Assembly (NCBI RefSeq): GCF_026151205.1
Contig: NC_087074.1
Location: 5,024,001 to 5,084,000 of the forward strand
Source of the DNA: Bolinopsis microptera
Lineage: Eukaryota; Ctenophora; Tentaculata; Lobata; Bolinopsidae
DNA: 60,000 nucleotides
Reading direction: 5' to 3'
The notes below the pieces were generated by a model, which did not search any database, had not been told where the DNA came from, and saw nothing but the letters and a program-made list of their open reading frames with translations. This document shows, piece by piece, positions 1 to 11,676 of this stretch. The position numbers and the translations under genes were made by a program. Positions within the stretch are counted from its first letter, which is position 1. Each line of letters opens with the position of its first letter.

Positions 1-383
1 TTTCTGAACAACCATTGAATAACACAAATATAATTTTGATAGTAACGTAAAGCTAGGTAAGTGTTGTGACAAATAAAACCGCCGCGCCGATTATGGATTA
101 GATTAGATCGCCTTTGTATTGCCACCACTGTAATACATAAGTTATGTAGTGCTACCGTCATGGTTAAAAAATTTCACCTTTAAACTTTCAAATCGTCAAT
201 TAGCAATTATAAAGTACACTTAGACGTGATATTTATTCTTTAATTCGGCGTTTTTAGGACAAGAAAATCAAATTTTTCAATAAAAGAAGGTTATTTTCAG
301 TCAAAAAATTCACAGGGTTCACTATAAAATCTTTTATTCGTCTTTTTCTATTTCAACTCAAGGAATCCAGCCAATTAAGTTCT
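1..383. other. 3' flank of the VWD/Ig gene
   Basis: This AT-rich stretch holds the 3' untranslated end of the minus-strand gene that stops at 384. I see no coding sequence in it. The only functional signal I can name is the AATAAA hexamer at 333..338 on the minus strand. Confidence 0.6.
333..338 (-). terminator. Candidate polyadenylation signal AATAAA
   Basis: The minus strand reads AATAAA here, 46 bases past the stop codon of the VWD/Ig gene. The position suits a polyadenylation signal, but the hexamer is common in AT-rich DNA and no cleavage site can be seen. Confidence 0.45.
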
Positions 384-1856
384 TTAGATTAGTATCTTGC
401 CTGCTGGCTTGACAACAACAGCCATGGGGTCAGAGATAGTATCGACTCCATTGTCTGAGTGCACGCACCTGTAGAAGGAATAGTTAATCGGTTGCTGCTT
501 CCTCATCATTCATGTAGATTGTAGATCTTAATCATGGGTCAATCTAATTTTTAGTCGCTACGTTAGATTTTACGTACAATATGAACACTGATGACTTAAA
601 GAAGTTGATGTGTTAATATCTTGAGTTTAATGGCTGTAAATGACCTGAGTTTATTTATTGTGACTTACACATAGTTTCCAGCAGATGCGGCGGTGACCTT
701 GCCAAGACTCTTTCCGTATTTACCCTTCCTGACCTTAGCTGCCTTACACTTGGACAGCTTACCGTTATCTTCCAACTTGCAGACCTTTACTGATTTCTTG
801 GCCACGCTCTGTGATAGGGAAATAATGTTAGATTAGATGCTCAGTGAGATAAGAACAACTTACGAAACTGAATAAGAATTATAGTGAACTTTGTTCACCT
901 TGATCGAGGGTACCGGTCACTTATACTGACATAATTTTAACTTGCTCCTTCATAATATCAACTTACTCCAGCTGTCATGGTGACGCTACACTTGGGATTA
1001 CACTTCTTCTTTCCCTCTGTGCACGTGATCTTCTTTTTCAGCGGGGTGACTGTTACTTCGTTAGCTGGAGGAAGACAAGTGAAGTAGTAAGGTTATTATC
1101 AGGTGACGGGTCAGATATTAGCGATATTTACTTTATTTATGTTTTAAGACGACGAATTTACTTTACAAGTCTCGACGATCGTGCAGCATTTATAACGGGA
1201 GTCTAAAGTTTATCAATAATCAATTAACAATTAGCTTATTTAACCTTTTAAACTATTCCCTGACATAATCAACTAATTGAACAATTAATCGGTTAATGAT
1301 AAACACTAACCCTGAGCCTCGATCTTAATCTCGGCGCTGTCCTGAGAGCCAATTCCCCTGACGAAGCAAGTGCAAGATCCAGCCATGTCAGCCGTAGCCC
1401 CCTTCAGGACCAACTTGCAACCTGTCTTCTTGTTTACGATCTTCTGCTCCATCTTCACTCCGTTACATTCCCATGAAAGGTCTGTGATGGTTCCTCCGAG
1501 CTTCTTCACCTCCACCACCAGATCCCTGGTAAAGATCAGTTTACTAGTTACTACACAACTAGTTTAACATACATATTAGTCCTAATAATATTGTAGTTTA
1601 TAGCAGTCCCTCCGCTGTTATTATACACTGAGATTTCCACCCCGAGTAAATCAACTTATTAACAGTCTAATTAACTGACTAATCAGTCAATTAACCTACT
1701 AATCAGCCAATTAACTAATTAACACTCACTTGCCCTCGATGAACTGCACGGTTTCCTGTACAGGTTCTATGAGATCCTCGTGTACAATAGGCAGCAGTAC
1801 TTCAAATACACCCTCTGATACCTTATCGTCCTTCGTCACTACACACTTGTAGTTAC
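384..1856 (-). other. Ig-like tail of the VWD/Ig gene
   Basis: Residues about 1279-1499. The end of the second Ig domain is followed by an Ig-like domain with LSWECNG and AGSCTCFVRG. A last Ig-like domain is rich in Lys and Cys and closes with AGNYVCVHSDNG. The protein ends in KPAGKILI and a TAA stop. The basic, Cys-rich last domain (KKKITCTEGKKKCNPKC) could bind acidic glycans, which is inference only. Confidence 0.75.
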
Positions 1857-4800
1857 CTGCCAATATAACCGCCCGTTATTTTCTAATAAAGCTACCTTAA
1901 TCTCTTAATTTCTTATACAATTCAACCGTAAGCATTTGGAAACCCCCTCCGCCCTCGGCTGATTACGTAATATGTGAACAACTTTATTTTCTAATACAAT
2001 AACTTCAATCTCAGGCGAGGGATCTCATGAAGTTAAAGATTTACACAGTTTCGTTGTATAGTTTTATTGTATAGTTTTATTGTATAGTTTTATTGTTGAA
2101 GCAACGTGTTATCATCACATCATAGAGGTATGTCTTCTGCTGGAACGCTTACTGTTGCTTTCGGAGAAAATCAAGAGAAATGGTACGTCATATTAGAGAA
2201 TATAGCTAATTTCCTTTAAGTTTACATTCTGAGAAATAGTGAAATATTATTCGAATTAGACTGACCAACTCTCATTTCGTTCATCTTCTTGATAGTCAGA
2301 ACCAATCCATCATCAGAAATCTCGAATATTCTCTTTGGTTTAGATACATCTACTTCAGGTGCAAACTGTACCCTGAATAGCACAAGTGTACAAGTTAGCG
2401 TCGTGGTTGTGATTATCAAGCAATTCAATCATGTAGGTATTGCAGAGAGGTGTTCAATGTTCATAAATCAACAAAAACATTTTCCTTAACAATAGCAGAA
2501 AAATAGCTGTACTGACCACTTAATATCGTCAGCAGTGACCTCGACACCAGTAACTTTACAGGTAAGAGCGAGTGGTTCGCTAACAGTTGCATCAGGTTTG
2601 GGGTTAACTGCCTCCACCCAGTTAGCCAGACATTTTGTACAACATTCGCCGTCAGCTGTAACCTCGAGCTCGTTCTAGAAGGTTGGTTATAGGTAAACTC
2701 AAATTAAAGCCACCAATTATAAGCGAAACTTAGAGAATTCAGGAAGAAGGATAACAAATAGCTTAATAGCAGATAAGATTAATATGTAGTCATCATTATT
2801 ATTATAAGATCCATTGGATCTATGCTATCTCCTCGGTTGATAGGAAACTTAATTGAGGGTTAAATAAGGAGGGTACCCCTTCAGTGCATACTGTAAACAT
2901 AGTACTATTAAGTATAAGATAAGATAATAACCTCTGTACACTCAGTGTTGCATTGCATATCCTCACACTTCTCATCTCCACTACCAACACACGAACAGCT
3001 CTGGCAGATATCTGGCTTATCGTACTTGTCTCCAATCTGGGTACAGCAGATGTGAGGAACAATAGTACGTAGGAGGAGAATTTGCTAATACTAGTGGAAT
3101 TTGCTAATACTAGTGGAATTTGCTAATACTAGTGGATACTTAAACACTCGAATCTGATGCCTGACTCACGTCGAATCTCTGACCGGCATATTCACACACG
3201 CAGTCTTCAGCAGCGATACACTTGCCTCCCTCCATGACTTGTCCCTCTGGACAGAAACATCCCTTCTGTGTCTTGCGTCCTCCTTTAGGTTTGGAGCACG
3301 ATGGAGCGGGTTTGGGTCCCGCTACTCTAAATGTGGAGCCATCAGGACAACTAGGGGCACACTCTGTGTTCTTGTTCTTGAGAGCCCATCCAGCGGTGTT
3401 AAATTCAGCAGCGTCACAAGCAGCAGCGAACTGATTGAATACTGGACACGCACAGTTCTTATCTCCGAAGCAGAGACAGATCTCCTGTACGGCCGCGTTC
3501 ACTGTCTCTGAGTTGTCCACCACTTTAGAGCACTGACCTAGCACTCCAGCTGGAAGTGAAAGTTACCGGTTAATGTGGATTAATCGCTTTCCATGTTACA
3601 TTCATATCAAACCAATTTGCTCTTTTATTTGGCAAAGAGAACGAAGCATACTAAGCTACCTGAGTTGAACTAAGGTTCCCAATTTGAACCAGCTTACCCT
3701 TGAGGACAGCTACGACATGTTCTTCGTATCCGACCTTCTCAGTCATCAGTCCGAAGTCCTCGCATATATCAGGTATTGGAGGTGGTGCAGGGCACTCATC
3801 TTCATCATCAACAGCCCAGGCAGTGCCAAACGCTTCAACACTGAAAGCGAAAGTGAACTTGAGAAAAAGACTTGAGACACAGCTAGAGTTGTAAAATGTA
3901 AGGGTCTTATCCCTATCATGTACTTGCCAGGCAGTACTAAACGCGTTAACGTTGATGATTACTTGGGAATATTGAAACGATTTGAACTTTCATGACTGTG
4001 ACCTTCTGATTTAATAGTGATTTGAAGAATAATTGAAAAGAATGTAGTTATGATTGCACTATCATAGTTGGAATATTCACCTTTCAGCAACCTCGCCATC
4101 AGGCATAGTCATATCATCCTTAGCTTTACCGTTCCATTTGCCGCACATGCCAGTTGACGAGCCCTTGCATGTTCCGTGAACCTTGAGGTTGTAGCTGGTT
4201 ACCTTGTCCCAGGTGAGTTCCACTAGAGGATCCTTCCCGTCTTGTACGATGGAGAACACGAACTGTCCTGTAGACGGGGACTATTAAATCATTTGGAAGA
4301 AATTTCTATTCGATTTTGAAAATCTGGGACCACGTTGTTTGACAATTTTTAGAGGGTTGGCAATTTTTAGACGTTTCTAGTAGTAATAGAGGGTGGTGAT
4401 ATAATCTATCAGCTGCTTCTCAGACTAAAGGTAACAGTTCTTACTTACCAACATCTTCAATCTTGAGAGCAGAACCGTCCTTGTAAACCTTGTGAAGAGG
4501 GGCTGTAACTTCGTCTCCGTTCAGAGATACAGAGTTACCTTCCAGTTTGTAAACGTCAGTCTTAAATGCGATCTGTGGACATTGCCAGGGGTTACACTTT
4601 CTGTCGCACTAGAAGTACCTGTTTACATTTGAATGCGGACAAGCTTGACTTTAATTAAGTGTTTAAATTAATTAGGGTTAAACCTCGATATATTTGGTCT
4701 TAGTGCTGGCTTTGTCCTTCTCGTGGTCAGCGAACATCTTAATCTCGCCACAACCGAAGAAGTTGTACTTGCAGTCTCCCTTGAAAGCAAACTCAGAACC

Positions 4801-7800
4801 ATCAAACGTCTTGTAGTGGGGGTCGGCTGTGTAAAAGTAGGTTAATTTCTCATTTCACCTTCACTGTCACTACGAGATATATTTACCTACATGTTAACGA
4901 TTTCACCCATCTCTAGCTACAGTTGTGTCTTACTAAATTCTAACATACCTGCAGCACTGCAAAGACCGGCCTCAGGAACGCAGGTCTTGACACAGTTGGC
5001 GTTAAACCAAACCACAGGGGTGGGATCTTCACACTCTTCCCCATCATCAACACATTCACAGTGATGTACTCCTTGTGCATCACACGTGCACACTTCTGTC
5101 TCCTGAGGGTGGTACTTGTGCCCCTCGAAGAAGCCGTGTCCGTCCTCGTGTTCACAGTGAGCAGGCATCACCACATCAACAACAAACATGTCCGACCCGA
5201 CCTTTCCGTCCTTGATGGCTTCACACCGGTAATCACTGTCGTCTTCAGCGGTGGCTTCGTCGATGGTAAGACGCAGTCTGCACACAAAACATGTGTTATA
5301 TTTAAGTATTTATCATGTTATAAAATTTATCACGGGAATCACTGTCATAAATAAAACCTATAATTTCACAATATCTACAATTTACTAAACAGCTGAGTGA
5401 GGATATACCTGGTTCTTGAGAGTCCCTTCTTAACCTTGTGGGTGCCCTTGTACCAGGTAATAGCACTCTTGGGCACGTCAGCGTGTACAGCACACGTTAG
5501 CACGATCTTCTGTCCCTTCTTCACAGTTACTTCAGGGTTCATGGCCTCTACCCAGGCATCGTCACAGTAAGGGCAACAATCGTCATCCTTGATAGCTGAA
5601 ATATAACCACTTTCAAATATCCATTATGAACACTAACCATAGTCATTTAGGAGGTACTGGTCATCTGAATAAAGAGCAGTTAGAGTATCTCTAAATCATG
5701 CAACGAATAGATTGAGAGGAACCTTCTATTTCGTTATCATCACAGCTTAGTTCAGGACAGGGCGAGTCTTCGCAGACCATCTCCCCAGCATCTTGACAAG
5801 TACAGGTCTTGCACTCTGCTTTCTTCTCGACAGTTGCTCCGTTCTGGGGATATACGTGTTAGTTGCCAGGGTTACGGTAGTTAGTTGCCAGGGTTACGGT
5901 TGAAACTCTGTTTAAGTTTAGCTCCAAGACATGTAAGGTACCCGTATCTCAGGAAAGTAGGAGTCAGGAGACAGATAGCTCAGAACAGAAGATAACAATG
6001 AAATGGTATCGGTACTGGTTTAGTATGTGACACTAACATAACCAATTAAAATATTTCCTTGCTTTTTTTAACTTACATCATAGAACTGTCCCTCGTAGAG
6101 ACACTTGCACCCGCTAGCATCTACACAAACTCCATCCTGTAGGAACTTTCCGTCCGGACAGAAACACCCTCTAACAGTCCCGGTCTTCTCTGGCTCCTTG
6201 TTGAGACAAGTTGGTACTGGGGTGGCTCCATCAGCCAGGTATATTGTTGGGTCAGGACAATCGTACGCTGAAAAGATGGTAAAAGTTAAATGGGAGATTC
6301 GTTATAGTGATTGGGTAACTTCATCGAATGATTGCTAATCAATAATCATTGACATATCACACTACATGGAGAAATATCCAGAGCATTATTTTAGACGCAT
6401 CCTCGTACGAGAAGTGGACTATTTTACACGTACAGTCTAGACGGTTTTTAACAAGCTATGAACTAATGAGCATGACTCTAATTGGACTAGAGAACAGAAC
6501 ATTAATGTTATGTAGTTCTATGAGGGCAAGTGCTCCACAATAATTACCGGTGTGTTAACTTAGAAATCTGTGCTCCATTATAAATATGGAGCTAGAATAA
6601 TCCACTAATGACCTGGTGTAATGTGTGTTGCCACGGAGCATGTCTACTGTCTACCAGTCTAGTGTCTACCAGTCTACCAGTCTACCAGTCTACCAGTCTA
6701 CCAGTCTACCAGTCTACCAGTCTACTGTCTACTTGAATCATATACTAAAGTACTAATCAGACACTGGTCAGACGCATATTGCATAGGACTGTCGTGGCAA
6801 GATTCGATAGAAATAAAAATAGTTCTAATGTATGCTATGCTGAAAGCTGATTATAACAATAACATAAATCATACTTGGCGCAGTCTCATTAAAATCTAAA
6901 AAACCAATCGTCTTTGGTCCGATTATTATCATCTTTATTATTATCATCTTTATAAATTAAATGGATATAAACTGGCGCTGAGAAGACAGTTGACGGGGCT
7001 ATGTCGTTGTTTTTCACTGCGATGGCCCCTAGATAGCTTGAGATAATACGGAAAGATAGTGAGCAGTGGGGGTGACCCAATATATGGTGAGAATACCAAC
7101 AAATAGGATCATTAAGATACTCACGGCAGTACTCGACCTCCTCCCTCCAGTCACTGAGATCCACACCATTAGCAATACAGGACTCAGCGTAGGTATCAAG
7201 CTGAGGACACGCACAGCTCTGATCCAACCAGCAGTGACACACGTCAGTGATACAGTCTCCCAGAGGTCCTCCTTCGGGGGTCCCTACTGGCACTTTGTTG
7301 TGACAGTACGTGAACGGTTCAGCTGCAGGGTGAGGTGTTAGTTGTGTGTCATCTGAAAATACAAGGAACACAGCAGGAAAATGTTACTTGATCAACAATC
7401 ATTACAAAGGATAAGCACGGAACGTGTCGAGAAATAGATGATTTCAGATGGCGATCAAACCTTTGAAAGCTCCACACAGTCTCTCAGCCTCAACTTTGCC
7501 TCCAGGAATATCGTCACATGGATGGTAGGGTACGGGAGGGGCAGGACAGCTCTCATCAAACTTCTTGTAATGTTCACCTAGGGGAGATAGTTACACATAA
7601 GGGCCAGGGTAAAGGAATCAGACACCGTGCAGTGTGCAACAGATGATATTGATTCAAGAACAAATAAGGTTAAATAGGGTTAAAGATAAAGGGAGAAGGT
7701 TAAAGATAAGGGGAGAGGGTTAAAGTCGGATATGAAAGGATCTGCTTGTTGGTTGACGTACCATTAGCGTTGGGGTCGTTGTGGATGAGATCATTATTGC

Positions 7801-10800
7801 TAACTCCATCCCACTTTCCACAAAGACCTTCAGTGACATCAGCGCAAGATCCGTGTAGCCACATGTCAGCGTTGATCCATTGACCGTAGTTTGTAGCTCT
7901 GGCCCTGACTGACGGACTTCTGCCCTTGTTGTAGAGTAAGAACTCCAGCTGACCATTGTTGATGATCTCTACCCTATCTCCGTTTGTGTAGGTCTTTACG
8001 TACGGCACTTGAACCTGTATGGTAAACAAGTTAAGTCTAAGAGATCTTAGATCATTGAAATTTTCTATAATTTAATCTAAGGATAAAAAACTCATCATCG
8101 ACTGTTAAGATAAAAAGTAAATTGTTTTAGCATCTTTTTGATCTGCTAACGGATTATGGAATTTAATGAGTAACTTAACGATCCAGATACACTCAAAAGA
8201 CACCTTAATTTATTGAGAATGTTATTGAACTCACAGCAACGCCATCCACAGCTGCGGTCCCTCCGGCTTGAATAGAGAAGACCTGTCCTTTGAACTCGAG
8301 TTCTATTCTCCTGGTATAACGAGGTGCCCTGCCGTAGAGATCTATGTTCTTAAAGTTCACCTAAAAGGGAGTGTCATCATTAAGTGTGTATGATTCAGTT
8401 CTTCAAAAGTTGAAATTGTGAGTGATTCGATGAAAGGCTCCACAAGTTTAAATATGTTATCTAAAAAGGCCAAGGATAGTACTACTTTTTTAATACTTAC
8501 AACAAAGTCCCCACAACTAGCAGCCTGGTAGGTGCACATTCCGTGGAAGTCGTAGTAACTGCCATCAAAAGTCTTGTAATGGGGGTCTCCTGTACTGTGA
8601 CAGTGGGCAGGTGCTGACATAAATACAGTTACAATGGTTACCAAACAATCAGTTACCAAGGTAACCAAGGTTACCAAACACTCAGTTACCAAGGTAACCA
8701 AGGTTACCAAACACTCAGTTACCAAGGTTACTTTATTCTAATTCACAGTTAATAAGTTAATGTACACTCAAATGTAACTCAAAACTGGGTTACTTCGGGA
8801 AGTACACATAAGAAACCCAGTTACCAAACCCTCACTAACAATGGTTACTAACATCTGATGCATTTAGAAAGACAAGTTCCAGGTTCTGTCCATATCTCCT
8901 GGCCTCCGGGGCAGGTGAGAGTTTCATCACCACACACACACTCGATACCTTCAGCGGAACACGTGCACGTCTTGCCGTCATCGTTTGTCCACGTGTCCCC
9001 ACCAGAGTGTACTTTACCGTCTACATCTGTACACGTGATAGGAGTACACACTTCAGCTCCTTCTACCTGTTACGGGGCAGTTCATTTTTTAATTTTGGAA
9101 TGGAATGACCGGTCACAAATAGTCAGATTATTTTAGACAATGAGGGTCGCAAATAGAAGTACTATCACTATCAGGTGAAGAAAATTTAGAAGCTGAAATG
9201 GTAAACACCCCACTGAACTGCCAGACTTGCTTCTGATTAATTAGATTTATCAAATCTGAACCGTAAAATCAAATGTTACAAACCTTGATGGCAGGCCAGC
9301 TGGTCACTGATTGGAAGCCGAACCCAACATGTCCAGGTGCTACAAAGAAGGGCTGCTGGGTGGAGATGGACTCTTCTAGAGCACCGTCAACCCAAACTGT
9401 CTCTTGCTCGTCTCGGACCAGGATCTCTGTGAAGAATAACACATAGTGAAACACAAGGAAACATTTTCGTAGGGGTAATACTGTGAGAATGATGACACAA
9501 GGATTAAGAACATTATCTCAAACAATTCTATTAATAAATGTAATGCAAACTAACCTAAAAGAGCAGCTCCACTAGCGACAGCATTGTTCTTTGCCTTGCT
9601 CTGGGCGAGGTTGTGCCCTGTTCCCTTCGCTATTTTACCCATCTGAACGTTAGCTGCTACTGGAACCTTCAGTCTGCGAGCAAGTTAGTTAGTTTCACTC
9701 CTTGATTCTTTGATATTGCCGATTGTTCATACTATAGTGCATACTGCATAGGGCAGATTAATATACAAGTTTAACGGGCTAGATTAAGGTGAGAGAGTGT
9801 ATCCGTTCAACAAAATTAACTAGATTGTAACTAGATTGTGTTGCAAGATTGTAACTAGATTGTAACTAGATTGTGTTGCAAGATTGTAACTATATTGTAA
9901 CTATATTGTAACTATATTGTAACTGTATTGTAACTGGATTGTAACTATATTGTAACTGTATTGTAACTATATTGTAACTGGATTGTAACTAGATTGTAAC
10001 TAGATTGTAACTATATTGTAACTGGATTGTAACTAGATTGTAACTATATTGTAACTAGATTGTAACTAGATTGTAACTGGATTGTAGCTAGATTGTAACT
10101 ATATTGTAACTGGATTGTAACTAGATTGTAACTATATTGTAACTGGATTGTAACTAGATTGTAACTGGATTGTAACTAGATTGTAACTATATTGTAACTA
10201 TATTGTAACTAGATTGTAACTGGATTGTAGCTAGATTGTAACTATATTGTAACTGGATTGTAACTAGATTGTAACTATATTGTAACCGGATTGTAACTGT
10301 ATTGTAACTATATTGTGATTAGATTGTAACTAGATTGTGATTAGATTGTAACTAGATTGTAACTATATTGTAACTGGATTGTAGCTAGATTGTAACTAGA
10401 TTGTAACTAGATTGTAACTAGATTGTAACTGGATTGTAACTGTATTGTAAGTATATTGTAACTAGATTACCTCATCATAACGTAGTTGGTATTAGAATCA
10501 TCCTCCCCATTAAAAGTAAGTCCTCCGAAAGGACCAGGTCTACCTGCCTGACCGTTAGAGAACTTAGCCTTCACGTAGAAGTCCTTGCTAGTGTGAACTT
10601 TATCCCCAGAGAGCGAGATTACACAGAACTTGTTAGCCCCTGCTCCAGTCTGAGAGATATTAGTTTCAGGATGTTTAGGTTATTTGGTTAAATGGTTGGT
10701 ACTTTGGATAGAGTGACCCTGAAATATTCCCCTAACAAGTATACACGATCTATAAATTGGTTCACTGTCTCATAAACAGTAACAGTCACCTAAAGGACAT

Positions 10801-11676
10801 GGTGACGTCACGTAAGAGTCTTTAAAGTTAAGTAAATGAGTGTTACGTCACGTGAAGATAGTGTGACGTCACGGTAATGAGTGTTACGTCACGTGAAAAA
10901 AGTATGACGTCACGTTAATAAATGTTACGTCACGTTAAGAAAAGTGTGACGTCACGGCAATGAGTTTGCAGTTAAGTGAGGGAGAACATGACGTCACGCG
11001 AGGGACAGTGTGATACGTGTTACGTCACGCGAGGAAGACGTTACCTTAGCGGTTGATGTTGCAATGCTCCACACTCCGTCGGCGAAGGAGCTGGAAGCTA
11101 CACACCCGTCCACAGAAGATGTTATCTTCGTGAGTGGAGCGCATTCCCAGTCAGCTGGTATAAGGAAGATTGTTAAATAAATTATAGATTAATTAAATAA
11201 ATCATACTAAGGCTTGCCCGAGTGCAATTAAAAATCAAAAATTAAGACCTTACTAATACTATAGACTATGGATAACAAGTGGGTATTCAATTATTTGATA
11301 AAGTTTGAAATTGATTATAATCAATATAATTATAAATATCAATTACCTGGAGCGTTTCCAGCTAGGACTATAGGTAATCTGAAAGGTTTGATGTTTTGAT
11401 CACTAGAAGTAGAAACTTATAATTTCAAAATTTTATCTTCGAGTTAAAGTAAATCAGTCAGTATTATGTGCGAAGAAACGAAGGAATTTCAACAAAAGAG
11501 TCTGGAAGACGAGAGGGACAGTATTATATCTTTTTTAGGGATTCAGATGAAGCACGATGGATATACAATTTCTATGAAAAACCAAGTGGCCCTATAAAAT
11601 AGGAAAGATAAGAAATTCCGCGTAAAGTCAATAATTCTATAACCACTTACATTATATTTAGTAAAAAGAGCCTCAT
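384..11676 (-). CDS. Secreted modular VWD/Ig-domain protein, 29 exons, 1499 residues
   Basis: Coding exons in transcript order: 11651-11676, 11347-11378, 11045-11154, 10471-10649, 9555-9673, 9284-9426, 8853-9066, 8501-8613, 8235-8360, 7762-8014, 7461-7577, 7125-7352, 6077-6267, 5723-5843, 5409-5595, 4949-5277, 4684-4826, 4449-4572, 4081-4267, 3698-3840, 3170-3549, 2932-3036, 2517-2674, 2266-2372, 1730-1856, 1311-1525, 967-1064, 669-808, 384-468. All introns are GT-AG, phases agree throughout, and the sum is exactly 1500 codons. The protein starts with a signal peptide (MRLFLLNIILPIVLAGNAP). After it come a Gly-rich beta-sandwich-like region (about 20-203), VWC, VWD, C8, TIL, VWC and Ig, then VWC-like, VWD, C8, TIL, VWC, and three Ig-like domains to the stop. 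There is no membrane anchor, so it is probably a matrix or ligand-binding protein. A TTTCAG just upstream of the start codon could be the 3' site of a leader intron or of trans-splicing. VWD/TIL proteins such as BMPER or mucins share parts, but I know no match to this order. Confidence 0.93.
1924..1982. mobile_element. Remnant of the GTTCACATATTACGTAAT MITE family
   Basis: The run from AACCGTAAGCATTT through a C-rich stretch to GATTACGTAATATGTGAACA matches the right half of the complete element at 18669..18804. It sits in intron 24 of the VWD/Ig gene. Only one end is present, so it is a truncated copy. Confidence 0.6.
2266..5277 (-). other. Second module: VWC-like-VWD-C8-TIL-VWC-Ig
   Basis: Residues about 720-1278 repeat the first module. 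A VWC-like stretch (CTCDAQG, CECVDDGEEC) precedes VWD2. VWD2 opens with ADPHYKTFDGSEF and ends with GMCGKWNGKAKDD. C8 and TIL are fused in one large exon (3170-3549; CLCFGDKNCACP, then CFCPEGQ and CVCEYAGQRFD), whereas module 1 splits them with a phase-1 intron. A VWC remnant (CQSCSC) leads into an Ig domain with LTCKV, IKW and YKCVV. VWD2 is shorter than VWD1 and has fewer cysteines. Confidence 0.85.
3073..3134. repeat. 19-bp tandem repeat, 3 copies
   Basis: Three perfect copies of a 19-bp unit containing TTTGCTAATACTAGTGG lie in the intron next to the C8/TIL exon of the second module. Confidence 0.85.
6656..6726. repeat. 8-bp tandem repeat (CCAGTCTA)n
   Basis: About nine near-perfect copies of CCAGTCTA lie in an intron of the VWD/Ig gene. 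Confidence 0.85.
8631..8745. repeat. About 33-bp tandem repeat with GGTTACC motifs
   Basis: Three and a half copies of a unit made of CAAGGTTACC and CACTCAGTTACC blocks, each with internal GGTAACC symmetry. It lies in the intron before VWD1. An open frame through it on the minus strand (VTLVT repeats) is an artefact. Confidence 0.8.
9826..10467. repeat. 11-bp minisatellite (TTGTAACTAGA)n
   Basis: About 58 copies of an 11-bp unit with variable dinucleotide between TTGTAACT blocks (AGA, ATA, GGA, GTA). It fills most of the intron between exons 4 and 5 of the VWD/Ig gene and ends only a few bases from the exon 4 donor. Confidence 0.95.
10798..11036. repeat. Array of TGACGTCA palindromes, about 40-bp period
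   Basis: Five TGACGTCAC palindromes alternate with four GTTACGTCACG half-sites at about 20-bp steps in the intron between exons 3 and 4. TGACGTCA is the binding site of CREB/ATF bZIP proteins. Whether the array acts as an enhancer or is just a minisatellite cannot be told from sequence. Confidence 0.8.

Larger units (their letters stand above)
5409..9066 (-). other. First module: VWC-VWD-C8-TIL-VWC-start of Ig
   Basis: Residues about 204-719. VWC1 (204-274) has the C-x-C pair CTCS and the CVCG motif. VWD1 (275-438) opens with HSTGDPHYKTFDG and ends with EGLCGKWDG, the hallmarks at the two ends of a VWD domain. C8 (about 460-553) has spaced Cys pairs (CHCWLDQSCACP). TIL (554-617) has CFCPDGKF and the CKCLYEGQ end. 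VWC2 (618-657) contains CKTCTC. An Ig domain starts in exon 15 with the first Cys (LTCAV) and the core Trp (ITWYKG). It finishes in exon 16 with DSDYRC. Confidence 0.85.
9284..11676 (-). other. Exons 1-6 of the VWD/Ig gene: signal peptide and N-terminal domain
   Basis: Residues 1-203. A two-exon signal peptide is followed by a region with Gly-rich turns and alternating hydrophobic strands (GPFGGLTFNGEDD, VWVDGALEES, APGHVGFGFQ). This pattern resembles the concanavalin/LamG or DUF1080 type of beta-sandwich that ends with a 'GHVGF' strand. The resemblance is by eye, so the fold is an inference. Two cysteines near the start (DWECAP and DGCVA) and one at KFCVIS are the only ones, unlike the Cys-rich modules that follow. 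Confidence 0.6.
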
